Below, in pieces: positions 1 to 9,431 of a stretch of 64,000 nucleotides of DNA (position 1 is its first letter; each line of letters begins with the position of its first letter). The notes under the pieces were generated by a model. The model did not search any database, had not been told where the DNA came from, and was given only the letters and a program-made list of their open reading frames with translations. The translations under genes and the position numbers were made by a program. This stretch comes from an uncultured delta proteobacterium (lineage in GTDB: Bacteria > Myxococcota_A > Polyangia > Polyangiales > Polyangiaceae). The stretch is taken from contig CAITIQ010000574.1 of assembly GCA_903892415.1 (NCBI GenBank), forward strand, positions 51,472 through 115,471, given 5' to 3'.

Positions 1-675
1 GTAACAAGCCACGTAAAGAAGCCCGTTCAGGCCGAACTCAAGCCCGTGAGGAGCAACACAAGTCGAGATGAATTGAGGCTTTGCGCCTGCGTCCCCGAGC
101 GTCGCGGCATCAATTACTGCAACCCTTGCTCGGGCTTTGCTCAGGTCTGTTGGGTTCTTGAGCGCCTGCTGCAGATCAAAGTGGGAAACGACAACCTGCT
201 TCTTGTCCGGCGAGAGCACAATATCACCAGGGTTCGGGTCGACGCGGACCTGCCCCACAACGGTTAAGTCAGCCAACCGCAGCTTTTGCACATAGCCGTA
301 CACCACGGAGGAGCCGTGTGTGTTGTGGGGGCCAGGTGCCGCGTCGGACGCCGGGTAGCTGAGCGCTAGGTACGCGAAGCCTCCGGTCTCATCGATCGTG
401 ATGTGATGCGGACCGTCAACATCGACGGGGTTTCGGCCGACTGGCCGCCGATCGGTAACCGTCATCGACTCGAGATCAACCACGTCCACCGTGTCACCAA
501 GACTGTTGGTTACGAACGCCGCTCGCGCTGGATAATCAATCGCCGGCGGTGGATTGGGGAACGCGTCGCCCTCGTAAGGCTCGACTTCGTAGGTCGTCGG
601 AGCTTCCGAGCAGCCAACAGATCCGAGTAGGAGGCTACCCATAACGGCCGGAATGAACTTTTTTAGCGGGGGCAT
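1..675 (-). CDS. Partial (runs off left edge) lipoprotein with YVTN/beta-propeller-like repeats
   Basis: Reverse complement from ATG at 675 reads MPPLKKFIPAVMGSLLLGSVGCSEAPTTYEVEPYEG...ARAAFVTNSLGDTVDVVDLESMTVTDRRPVGRNPVDVDGPHHITIDETGGFAYLALSYPA..., open to the window edge; lipobox-like GSVGC and YVTN-like blades. Absent from the ORF track because it is truncated. Confidence 0.8.
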   Translation of the reverse strand, partial: MPPLKKFIPAVMGSLLLGSVGCSEAPTTYEVEPYEGDAFPNPPPAIDYPARAAFVTNSLGDTVDVVDLESMTVTDRRPVGRNPVDVDGPHHITIDETGGFAYLALSYPASDAAPGPHNTHGSSVVYGYVQKLRLADLTVVGQVRVDPNPGDIVLSPDKKQVVVSHFDLQQALKNPTDLSKARARVAVIDAATLGDAGAKPQFISTCVAPHGLEFGLNGLLYVACY

Positions 676-812
676 GAAATGTCGAAAACCCAATGAGTTT
701 GCGCCGGGAAGTGTGGCTACATCCTACGCCATGAGGACGCTTCGAGCACGGCCCGTTGACTGACGGGGCTTGCAAGGCCCCCGGCGGTCAGCTAACCCCC
801 CATCCGCTTCGA

Positions 813-3680
813 ATGACATCTGGACGCGCTCTCATCATCGTTGAGTCCCCGGCAAAGGCTAAAACCATCGCTGGTTTTCTCGGCAAGGACTACGTCGTCG
901 AGTCGTCCATAGGCCATATTCGGGACTTGCCGCGCAATGCCAGCGACATCCCGGCGGCGCATAAGAAGGCGAGCTGGGCGCGACTTGGCGTGGACGTCGA
1001 CAACGGGTTCAAGCCCTACTACGTCATTTCCCCCGACAAAAAGCTTCATATTCAGAAGCTCAAGGACCTGCTGGCCAAAGCAGATCAGCTCTATCTCGCA
1101 ACCGACGAGGATCGCGAAGGAGAGAGCATCGCCTGGCATTTGTTAGAGGTTCTCAAACCCAAAGTACCAGTTAAGCGAATGGTCTTTCACGAGATCACCA
1201 AGCCGGCGATCAAGAAGGCCATAGATAACCCGCGGGACGTCGATCGCCGCTTAGTGGATGCGCAGGAAGCCCGGCGTATTCTCGACCGACTTTACGGGTA
1301 TGAGGTTTCGGCGGTCCTATGGAAGAAGGTGATGCCGAAGCTCTCGGCTGGCCGCGTGCAGAGCGTCGCCACGCGCATCATCGTTGACCGCGAAAAGCAG
1401 CGAATGAAGTTTGTTCGGGCTTCCTACTGGGACCTCGACGCCAAACTGAAAGCAGCCGACGGGGAGTTCACCGCTGCGGTGATCTCCAAGGACGGGCAGC
1501 GAATAGCAACTAGCAAGGACTTTGATGACCGCGGCCAACTGACACGGCCAGGCGCCTTGCTGATGGACGAAAAGGCGGCTCGCGCTCTCGCTGAAGACTT
1601 GGACCTAGCGGCGCTCTCGGTGCTCGGGGTCGAGCGCAAGCCCAATAAGCGCAGCCCGGCCCCGCCGTTCATGACCAGCTCGCTGCAGCAGGAGGCCAGT
1701 CGCAAACTGCGAATGAGCGCCAAGCAAGCGATGACCTGCGCCCAGAAACTCTACGAGGCCGGCTACATCACCTACATGCGTACCGATTCGACGCAGCTCT
1801 CTGCATCGGCGCTCTCCAGTGCGCGTTCGCATATCAAGGAGATGTACGGCGCGGAGTACCTGCCGGCCGAGCCACGAATCTACGCCAAGAAGGTCAAAAA
1901 CGCTCAGGAGGCCCACGAGGCCATTCGTCCGGCCGGAGATAGCTTCCGCCACCCGGAGGAGGTCGCCAGAGAGGTTGGGTCGGCCGAGGCCAAGCTCTAC
2001 GAGCTCGTTTGGATGCGAACCATCGCCTCCCAAATGAAGGACTCCATCGGTGAGAGCGTGACCGCGCGGATCGGCGGCAAAACCAAATCGGGCGTTGCCG
2101 TTGAACTCACTGCCAGCGGTCACTCCATTGTATTTCCCGGTTTCCTTCGTGCCTACGTCGAAGGAAGTGATGATCCTTCGGCGGAGCTCGAGGGCCGCGA
2201 GAAGCACCTGCCGAGACTTGCGGAAGGCGAGAAATTGCCGGTCATTGAGGTGTTGCCGAAGGGCCATGAGACGCAGCCACCAGCGCGTTTCACCGAAGCC
2301 AGCTTGGTGCAGAAGCTTGAGGAGCTTGGGGTCGGGCGCCCGTCGACGTACGCCAGCATCATCTCCACCATCATGGAGCGCGAGTATGTTTGGAAGAAGG
2401 GTTCAGCCCTGATTCCCCACTTCAAAGCGTTTGCCGTGATTCAGCTGCTGGAAACGCACTTTGACACTCTGGTTGATTACACCTTCACCGCCCGCATGGA
2501 GGATGAGCTCGATGAAATTGCCCAAGGGCATGAAGAATCGGCTCCATGGCTCGCGCGTTTTTACTTTGGTGATGCCGCGAGCGCACCCAAAGCTCCAAAG
2601 CCTGGAGAAAAGGCCGTCGAGCGAAGCGCCATTCAACTGATGGGGCTGAAGAGCGCAGTCGAAGATCGACTTGAGTCGATTGATGCGCGCGCTATCAACT
2701 CAATCCCTCTCGGTACAGATGTAGACGGTCAGGACATCGTCATTCGAGTTGGCAAGTTTGGACCTTATCTCACTCGCGGAGAGGGTAAGGCCAGCATCCC
2801 GGATGACCTGCCGCCCGACGAGTTGACGGTTGAGAAGGCTCACGAGCTGCTCGAAGCACCGAGCGGAGGGCGGCTCGTGGGAACAGACCCTTCGACTGGG
2901 CTGCCAATCTTCGTTAAGGGAGGTCGCTTTGGTACCTTCTTTCAACTTGGTGAAGTCGCCAAGGACGCGCCCAAAGACGCTGAGAAGCCGAAGACTGCAT
3001 CGCTATTGCCGACCATGGACGCGGCGAGTGTCACCGTTGAAGACGCGTTGCGAATGCTGTCACTGCCGCGAATCGTAGGTACCGATCCGCAGTCCGGTGA
3101 CGAGGTTTCGGCCCAGATTGGGCGATACGGCGCCTACATCAAGCGCGGTAAGGACAGCCGCAGCTTGGCCCGTCAGGAAGACGTTTTCCACATAACCCTC
3201 AGTGGTGCATTGGAGCTCTTGGCACAGCCCAAGACCCGCGGTGCGCAACGTGCGCCTCAGCCTCCACTGAAGGAATTCCCCGAAGACGCTGTTTCCAAGC
3301 AGCCAATCAAGGTCCTGCAGGGCCGCTTTGGGCTCTACGTTACCGACGGTGAGACCAATGCCTCACTACGGAGTGATGACTCCCTGGAGGCCCTCACCCA
3401 CGAGCGTGCGCAAGAGCTGCTTCAGCTACGCAGGGATCGCGGAGACACACCCAGGCCAGGCAAGGGCCGGCGCGGGGCTAAGGCTCCAGCCAAGCGGACC
3501 AAGGTCGCTGCTGCACCGAAGTCGAAGGCCAAGCTCAAGGTCGCCCCCGACCCGCAGGCCGCAGACAAGGCCTCGCCGAAAAAATCTGCAGCCAAGAAGA
3601 CTCCGACGAAGGCTGTTTCCAAGGTCGCAAAGCCGGCCAAGTCGGCTACCTCCGGCGCCAAGCCCACGGCGAAAAAGTAG
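813..3680 (+). CDS. topA: DNA topoisomerase I (type IA) with Lys/Ala-rich C-terminal tail
   Basis: ALIIVESPAKAKTIAGFLG, DEDREGESIAWHL, SAGRVQSVATRIIVDRE, GYITYMRTDSTQLS, GVGRPSTYASII; repeated TopA C-terminal modules (GRFGTFFQLGE, GRYGAYIKRG, GRFGLYVTDG). Start at internal Met 813 preferred to 756. Confidence 0.97.
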   Translation: MTSGRALIIVESPAKAKTIAGFLGKDYVVESSIGHIRDLPRNASDIPAAHKKASWARLGVDVDNGFKPYYVISPDKKLHIQKLKDLLAKADQLYLATDEDREGESIAWHLLEVLKPKVPVKRMVFHEITKPAIKKAIDNPRDVDRRLVDAQEARRILDRLYGYEVSAVLWKKVMPKLSAGRVQSVATRIIVDREKQRMKFVRASYWDLDAKLKAADGEFTAAVISKDGQRIATSKDFDDRGQLTRPGALLMDEKAARALAEDLDLAALSVLGVERKPNKRSPAPPFMTSSLQQEASRKLRMSAKQAMTCAQKLYEAGYITYMRTDSTQLSASALSSARSHIKEMYGAEYLPAEPRIYAKKVKNAQEAHEAIRPAGDSFRHPEEVAREVGSAEAKLYELVWMRTIASQMKDSIGESVTARIGGKTKSGVAVELTASGHSIVFPGFLRAYVEGSDDPSAELEGREKHLPRLAEGEKLPVIEVLPKGHETQPPARFTEASLVQKLEELGVGRPSTYASIISTIMEREYVWKKGSALIPHFKAFAVIQLLETHFDTLVDYTFTARMEDELDEIAQGHEESAPWLARFYFGDAASAPKAPKPGEKAVERSAIQLMGLKSAVEDRLESIDARAINSIPLGTDVDGQDIVIRVGKFGPYLTRGEGKASIPDDLPPDELTVEKAHELLEAPSGGRLVGTDPSTGLPIFVKGGRFGTFFQLGEVAKDAPKDAEKPKTASLLPTMDAASVTVEDALRMLSLPRIVGTDPQSGDEVSAQIGRYGAYIKRGKDSRSLARQEDVFHITLSGALELLAQPKTRGAQRAPQPPLKEFPEDAVSKQPIKVLQGRFGLYVTDGETNASLRSDDSLEALTHERAQELLQLRRDRGDTPRPGKGRRGAKAPAKRTKVAAAPKSKAKLKVAPDPQAADKASPKKSAAKKTPTKAVSKVAKPAKSATSGAKPTAKK

Positions 3681-3784
3681 TTCGCCCAAGCTCCCGCGGC
3701 GAATAAACGCAACTGCACTTAAAGTGCTTGAGGATCTGCGGGGAGTCAGGTACACAGCGGTCCCCTCGTCCTTTGAGGATGAGC

Positions 3785-3859
<75 letters not shown>

Positions 3860-4208
3860 ATTTCTTCTGGCATGTTGAATGCCAGGTCGGCTCTCCCCCA
3901 ATGAGCCAACGTAGGCTCCCTTGCATGTGGACTTGGGGCAACAACTGGCTAGACGTGACTCGGCCACGTTCGATTGGGCTCCCAACTCGCGGATTCCTGT
4001 GGAGGGCAGCGCCCAGTCGAGGACCGCCGCGAGGAGCGCTCGAGGCAATCAACTACTGGCGCTATGACTTGTGCCAAACGGGAAGGGATGGAGCCTTTTC
4101 GGCCGCGTGATTCACTGTCTGCTGCAGCGGCCTTCACCAATCACTCGAGCTAAGGCACTAGGGCGGCTGACCGCTATCTCCCAGTGCACGAGCTTCGACG
4201 AAAATGGC

Positions 4209-4240
4209 AAACCCCCGCGAGGAAGGCCTTCGCGGGGGTT
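4209..4240 (-). terminator. Rho-independent-like terminator for the 4264-4734 gene
   Basis: Inverted repeat AACCCCCGCGA..TTCGCGGGGGTT just downstream of the minus-strand stop, followed on the minus strand by TTTGCCATTTT. Confidence 0.7.
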
Positions 4241-4263
4241 CCAAGTGGAACGGGATTGAACGA

Positions 4264-4734
4264 CTACTTGCCGGTAAGGTGGAGCGTGGTGTTACGACGC
4301 TCGCCCTTGGTGCCAAGCTGCTTGGTCTCCAAAGCGCGCTTGAGCGTTCCGAGCCATTCGCTCTTCTCCATACGGAGCTCCTTGCGGGCGAGCTCCGAAG
4401 TGATACCGGGCTTCGAGCGAACGACCGAGACAAGACGACCGACATCACGGTCGAGGTCTGCGATCGAGCGGCGGATGCGCTTCGCCTTCGGTGCGCCCGG
4501 GGCAGCCTTCTTAGCAGCGGGAGCAGCGGCCTTGGCAGCGGGAGCGGCCTTCGGTGCAGCCTTGGCAGGAGCTTTCTTGGCAGCGGCGGCCGGCTTGGCC
4601 TTGGCAGCTGCGGCAGCGACGGGCTTCGACTCACCGAGCGCCGCGCGGACGGCCGTAAGTGCCTCTTCGCGGATAGCGGTTTCGAGCTTGGAAACAAATT
4701 CCTCTACGAGGACCTGAATCTTTAGGTTCGACAT
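4264..4734 (-). CDS. Ala/Lys/Pro-rich histone-H1-like putative DNA-binding protein
   Basis: MSNLKIQVLVEEFVSKLE... then AAKAKPAAAAKKAPAKAAPKAAPAAKAAAPAAKKAAPGAPKAKR basic linker, then a winged-helix-like C-terminus (SIADLDRDVGRLVSVVRSKPGITSELARKELRMEKSEW). Confidence 0.75.
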   Translation of the reverse strand: MSNLKIQVLVEEFVSKLETAIREEALTAVRAALGESKPVAAAAAKAKPAAAAKKAPAKAAPKAAPAAKAAAPAAKKAAPGAPKAKRIRRSIADLDRDVGRLVSVVRSKPGITSELARKELRMEKSEWLGTLKRALETKQLGTKGERRNTTLHLTGK

Positions 4735-4885
4735 GTTCCGCCTCATCTAGCCGGTATCGCGCTAACTTCCAAGCGGAACTAGTCGTATATCTCAATAAAC
4801 TTCTGAGCGAGCAACTCGGGTCTGCCAATCAGGTCCGTTCCTGATCCATCAATCCACGAATATACGCAGCTTTTAGCAGTGCATT

Positions 4886-4953
4886 GAGGACTCGTGCCAA
4901 ACGCCAAAGGGGCTAGGCCTTCAGCCATCCTGCTGAGGAGGGCACGAGTAGTG
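4886..4953. repeat. Dispersed palindromic repeat, copy A
   Basis: Inverted arms ACTCGTGCC (4890-4898) and GGCACGAGT (4941-4949), shared with copies near 35.8, 40.3 and 63.5 kb. Confidence 0.65.
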
Positions 4954-5000
4954 CGACTTCGGCGGCGATGTGAGTGATACCGCTGAAGCCATCACATCAA

Positions 5001-5966
5001 TCATTGACACTCGGCCAGGTAGTCGAGGCAACAGTCGCCATAGAAGGTGCATGAGTCATCGCAATAGCAGCTCCCATCCAGGGAGGGACCGTCGCATGAG
5101 TCAACACAGCTAGCCAAGCTGGGCTCGGGTGCTTGGCCGGCCTTGCATGCTCCCATACAAACAGCCGCGCAAACCATACCCGGGGCACAAGGACTTAAAC
5201 ACTCTGAAAGATCACAGTGAGCATTCTCACCACAATCAACATCGGCATGGCAGAGCGGAACCTCGGGCTGTACCCGATCAAAAACCTGGGTCACGCTAAA
5301 AGTCTTCTTCGCCCCTTTGGTTTTCAGGCTCCCCGCCACGACCAGGCCATTGGTCAAAGCTTGCTCGGTCAGCATGGCGTTAGCGTCCTCGGGGAGAGCC
5401 AGCGGTGCGAGGTTCAGGTCGGTGACCTGCTTCACTTCCGTGCTGTTGAACTTGCGCGCGAGGAGATTAGGGCAAGGAGCCTGGACGCAAGTAATGGAAG
5501 AGGACTCGACTCTGTGAAGCGTTCCCTCGGCTGCGGCACCGGAGCGATTCGTAAAGCCCTTGGTTGCTACTAATCGACCTATCTCCGGGAACTGCTCGCT
5601 TAGCGGCTGAATGTGTCCCGAAAAGAGGACAGCCCCCGAGGAGGCAACCTCGCGCAACGAAACTGCTTGGGCTTCCGGGAGTTCCATCGCAGCAAGGTCA
5701 AGGTCGGATACGTAACACTCGGTCTGCTTGGAGCCATCCAAGCAAGTCGTCTTGCTCTTGTTGACGGCCTTGATGAAATACCCGCTGCACATTGGGTATG
5801 CGCACTTGCGGAAATCCCGACCCGAAACGACATAGAGAGTTTCAGCCTCGAGGGCACGCGTCTGCTCCTGCCCCTCAACCTCCTCAAGAATTGGTAGCGA
5901 GGTTTCGGGACTACAAGCCAAGAGCGCCGTCGCGAAGCCAATGGGGAGGAACTTTGAGAGCTGCAT
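5001..5966 (-). CDS. Lipoprotein with duplicated N-terminal module and C-terminal somatomedin-B-like Cys-rich domain
   Basis: MQLSKFLPIGFATALLACSPETS lipobox; two related modules (…DLDLAAMELPEAQA… / …DLNLAPLALPEDAN…); C-terminus CVDSCDGPSLDGSCYCDDSCTFYGDCCLDYLAEC. Confidence 0.75.
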   Translation of the reverse strand: MQLSKFLPIGFATALLACSPETSLPILEEVEGQEQTRALEAETLYVVSGRDFRKCAYPMCSGYFIKAVNKSKTTCLDGSKQTECYVSDLDLAAMELPEAQAVSLREVASSGAVLFSGHIQPLSEQFPEIGRLVATKGFTNRSGAAAEGTLHRVESSSITCVQAPCPNLLARKFNSTEVKQVTDLNLAPLALPEDANAMLTEQALTNGLVVAGSLKTKGAKKTFSVTQVFDRVQPEVPLCHADVDCGENAHCDLSECLSPCAPGMVCAAVCMGACKAGQAPEPSLASCVDSCDGPSLDGSCYCDDSCTFYGDCCLDYLAECQ

Positions 5967-6077
5967 GGGCGCCTGTGTAGTCACTTCCCCCACAGCGTCA
6001 ACACTGAATCGTCGGGCGAAGACCCACTTCACAATCCAACATCCCGCTCATTCCCAAGCCAGCCCCGACTCACTAGC

Positions 6078-7046
6078 GTGACCATCAATATGCAGCCCCT
6101 TTACCCGCTCCGCTTCGAGCCCATTTTTAAGCAACAACCCTGGGGTGGAACGGCGTTGCAACCACTACTGAACCGACCGGCGAATGGGCTCGCGACTGGA
6201 GAGGCTTGGCTCGTCTCAGACGTAGACGGCAGTGAGAGCTGCGTCCAGAACGGGCCGCTCCGTGGGACCTCGCTACGTCTACTTGCCACTCAGCGCCGTG
6301 CAGAATTACTTGGACCGATAAACCTATCGCAAGGCCGCTTTCCAATCCTGCTCAAACTCATTGACGCTAAAAAGGAGCTATCGGTTCAAGTTCACCCCAC
6401 GGATGCGCAAGCCGAAGCGAGAGCGCCTGGCCAACTCGGCAAGACCGAAGCTTGGGTGGTGCTAGCGGCCAATGCAGAGAGCAGTCTGCTTTATGTCGGA
6501 CTAAAGCCAGGCGTTGACCGCGCAATGCTCGAGCAGGGTATCGCAGAAGGAACGGCCGCCAAGCTGCTTCATAGCTTCCAGCCCAATGTGGGGGACTGCG
6601 TACTACTCAACGCCGGAACTGTACACGCCATTGGCCGAGACCTACTGCTCTTCGAGATACAACAAACGAGCGACCTGACCTACCGCCTCTACGACTGGGG
6701 CCGGGTGGACGACAAAGGACAAGCACGAACGCTTCACATCCAAGACGGCCTCGACTGCACCGACTTTGCATCTGGCCCTATCGCGCCCGTGCGAAGCGAG
6801 TCGCTAACCACCGGCGAGCAGCTAATCAACTGCAAATACTTCTCCTTGAGCCGCCACACAGTAAGCGGCGTCGAGCGGCTGGGCCTCGACCAGCGATGCA
6901 CCGTCTACATATGTATCGAGGGCGAAGGGAAGCTGGAGGGGGAGCGCTTCGCCCGGGGTGACGTGGTGCTGCTACCTGCGTCGGCTAGCTATGCAACGAT
7001 TGAAACCACACAGCCGATGAAGCTGCTGTCTTGCGAACCGCACTGA
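6078..7046 (+). CDS. manA: Mannose-6-phosphate isomerase (type I phosphomannose isomerase family)
   Basis: FEPIFKQQPWGGTALQ, PILLKLIDAKKELSVQVHPTDAQA, GKTEAWVVL, LNAGTVHAIGRDLLLFEIQQTSDLTYRLYDWGR. Confidence 0.9.
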   Translation: MTINMQPLYPLRFEPIFKQQPWGGTALQPLLNRPANGLATGEAWLVSDVDGSESCVQNGPLRGTSLRLLATQRRAELLGPINLSQGRFPILLKLIDAKKELSVQVHPTDAQAEARAPGQLGKTEAWVVLAANAESSLLYVGLKPGVDRAMLEQGIAEGTAAKLLHSFQPNVGDCVLLNAGTVHAIGRDLLLFEIQQTSDLTYRLYDWGRVDDKGQARTLHIQDGLDCTDFASGPIAPVRSESLTTGEQLINCKYFSLSRHTVSGVERLGLDQRCTVYICIEGEGKLEGERFARGDVVLLPASASYATIETTQPMKLLSCEPH

Positions 7047-7118
7047 CGAGCGATTGCGCGAATCAACGACCGCGGCGTATCAAGTTACGTTCTCGTCGTC
7101 AGGTTGTCACATTGAGCG

Positions 7119-7886
7119 ATGAAAACGCGCTCAGCAATGCTGGACCAGTGGCACAGCGATAGACCAGACCGCGTTCGGCAACAAAGGCTGGGCCTGGGCT
7201 TGATTGTAGGTTTGGTGGGGCTCGCCTCTGTCGTCTACGGAGCCAGCCTGGTGGAAGCCGCACCTCCTGTTGCAGCGGAACAAGAGAAGGAGGTCGAGGT
7301 CACGCTGGTTGAGATGCCGGAGGAACCCAAAGAAGAGCCTCCACCTCCCGCACCCGAGCCGGTGGAGCCTGCACCCACGCTCGCTCAAGCGAAAGTTGCT
7401 CCCGCCCCCGGTCCTGCGCCGGCGCCGGCACCCGACGCGACCAGCGCTGAGAGTGACCCTTTCGCTGCAGCTGATGCACCGGCCAATAGCAAACCTGGGG
7501 GGACGGGAACAGGGACCGGCAACGGCACGGGGAGTGGAACAGGTACAGCATTCGTTCCGCCTCCACCCCCACCGCCACCGCCACCACCTCCACCTCCTCC
7601 GCCGAACCCGGCAGACTATGCACCGCCCAAGTGCAAGCAACGCGGGATCGACGCGGCCCAAGCGAAGGCCATCGGCGTAGAGGGTAGAGTCGTCGTCAAA
7701 TACACAGTTACCGCATCAGGCGCTGTGATCAATGTGCGCGCAGAGAGCGGGCCCTCTGAGCTGCGCGCACTTGCGGTAGCGGCCGTTTCAAGCTGGACCT
7801 GCGAACCGGCGCGCATGAAGTCGGATGGCTCAGCATTGCAGGTTACCAAGAACGTTCCGCTAACCGTTCGACTGAAGACTGACTGA
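7119..7886 (+). CDS. tonB: TonB family energy transducer
   Basis: N-terminal TM, Pro/Glu-rich spacer (EEPKEEPPPPAPEPVEPAP), polyproline run, C-terminal GVEGRVVVKYTVTASGAVINVRAESGP...; followed by exbB/exbD. Confidence 0.88.
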   Translation: MKTRSAMLDQWHSDRPDRVRQQRLGLGLIVGLVGLASVVYGASLVEAAPPVAAEQEKEVEVTLVEMPEEPKEEPPPPAPEPVEPAPTLAQAKVAPAPGPAPAPAPDATSAESDPFAAADAPANSKPGGTGTGTGNGTGSGTGTAFVPPPPPPPPPPPPPPPPNPADYAPPKCKQRGIDAAQAKAIGVEGRVVVKYTVTASGAVINVRAESGPSELRALAVAAVSSWTCEPARMKSDGSALQVTKNVPLTVRLKTD

Positions 7887-7898
7887 ACAGGAGGTATC

Positions 7899-8609
7899 GT
7901 GACATTCGATCTTTCACACATCTGGGCGTCGATGAGCTTCGCCAACAAGGCGATCACCATCTTCATCGCAATGATGGGCCTCTTGTGCGCGGCGGTAACC
8001 TTCGAGCGAATTGTGGCTCTGTCCAAGAGCGCTCGCGTGTCTCGGGCATTCGCTGAGAAAGTACAACCCGTCCTATCTGATTGGAACAGCGTCAAGATTA
8101 TTGAGCTCGCTCGTGCTCACCAAGCGTCATCCCTCGCCCGCCTGTTCGAGGCGCTGGTACTTAAGTATGAGGACGTCGCTGGCCGCACAGGCGGTGGGAT
8201 GCACCCAATCGACATGGTGCGCAATGAGTCAGGTCGCAAGTTGGAGGTACTTGCGGCGGACCTGAAGAGAGGTATGCCCATCTTGGCGACGATCGGCTCG
8301 ATTACGCCGTTCGTTGGGTTGCTCGGCACCGTCATCGGCATCATCGCCGCCTTCCAAGCGATCGGAGCCGCAGGCGCGGGTGGGATCGGAACTGTTTCGG
8401 CGGGTATCGCAGAAGCGTTGATTGAGACAGCCTTCGGCTTGGCGGTGGCCATTCCTGCCGTCATTGCCTTCAACTACCTCACCTCTCGCATTGCCACGGT
8501 GGAGGCAGCCTTGAGCCGCTCCGCTGGTCAGCTCATCGACGAAATGGAGTACCGCCATGTCCCGACGCAAGACCGCATCAGCGACGTACAAGCCCGCGCC
8601 GCCGCTTGA
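7899..8609 (+). CDS. exbB: ExbB/TolQ/MotA-type proton channel
   Basis: PILATIGSITPFVGLLGTVIGIIAAFQAIG...GGIGTVSAGIAEALIETAFGLAVAIPAVIAFNYL. Confidence 0.93.
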   Translation: MTFDLSHIWASMSFANKAITIFIAMMGLLCAAVTFERIVALSKSARVSRAFAEKVQPVLSDWNSVKIIELARAHQASSLARLFEALVLKYEDVAGRTGGGMHPIDMVRNESGRKLEVLAADLKRGMPILATIGSITPFVGLLGTVIGIIAAFQAIGAAGAGGIGTVSAGIAEALIETAFGLAVAIPAVIAFNYLTSRIATVEAALSRSAGQLIDEMEYRHVPTQDRISDVQARAAA

Positions 8610-8994
8610 GCCCGAAATCAACGTTACACCCCTCGTGGACGTGGTGCTCGTCCTGTTGATTATCTTTATGGTCATTGCGCCTAACCTCCAAGAAGGCACA
8701 CCCGTTCTACTGCCCGAGGTTAACGCCACCGACGACAAGGCCAAAACCGAGGGCACAGAGGTCGTCCTAGCAGCAGACGGAACCCTCTATCTGGACGACA
8801 CTGCGCTACAGCGCGAGCAACTTATGGCTGCGCTCCAGCTATTGCTCCAGGAACAACCCGACAAGCCCCTCGTGGTCAAAGCAGATGCAACCCTGCCCTA
8901 TGGCGAGGTGCGAAACGTTTTTGCCTCGGTTCAGCGGCTTGGCTTCCGCAATGTGAGTATGAAAGTGGCAGCTCGAAAGCCGGAGGCGACCTGA
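8557..8994 (+). CDS. exbD: ExbD/TolR family protein
   Basis: EINVTPLVDVVLVLLIIFMVIAPNLQ; overlaps 3' end of exbB. Confidence 0.92.
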   Translation: MSRRKTASATYKPAPPLEPEINVTPLVDVVLVLLIIFMVIAPNLQEGTPVLLPEVNATDDKAKTEGTEVVLAADGTLYLDDTALQREQLMAALQLLLQEQPDKPLVVKADATLPYGEVRNVFASVQRLGFRNVSMKVAARKPEAT

Positions 8995-8997
8995 ACC

Positions 8998-9423
8998 ATG
9001 GGTATGGCGGCGCCCTCTCCCAAAGGCTCAGGACCCAAGCCCGGTATCAATATTACGCCGTTGGTCGACGTGGCGCTGGTGGTGCTAATCATCTTCATGG
9101 TGGTCGCACCGATGTTGACCAAGACCTTCACCCTATCCCTTCCGCCGGAGAGCGTAGACGCGCCCCCGCCAAAGCAGAAACAAGAGCCGCTGGTCATGAC
9201 CATCGACGAAACCGGCGCAATCCGATTGGGCAACCGCTCCGTAGCTCGTGAGGAGCTGAGCGAGGTGTTACCGCAGATTCTTGCCGCGACAGGCGTCAAG
9301 GTATTGAACGTTGCTGCAGATGATCGCGTGGCCTACGGCGAAGTAATCGAGATATTGGATCTGTCGCGCGCCGCCGGGGCCAAGTCAATCGCGGTCATCA
9401 CGAAGAAACTCGACAAACCCTAA
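8998..9423 (+). CDS. exbD: ExbD/TolR family protein (second copy)
   Basis: GINITPLVDVALVVLIIFMVVAPMLTKTF; 3 bp after the first exbD. Confidence 0.92.
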   Translation: MGMAAPSPKGSGPKPGINITPLVDVALVVLIIFMVVAPMLTKTFTLSLPPESVDAPPPKQKQEPLVMTIDETGAIRLGNRSVAREELSEVLPQILAATGVKVLNVAADDRVAYGEVIEILDLSRAAGAKSIAVITKKLDKP

Positions 9424-9431
9424 GGACGCCC

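Noticed and set aside
1605-2267. 220-aa antisense ORF within topA
   Set aside because: Shadow ORF in high-GC coding DNA with no recognisable motifs.
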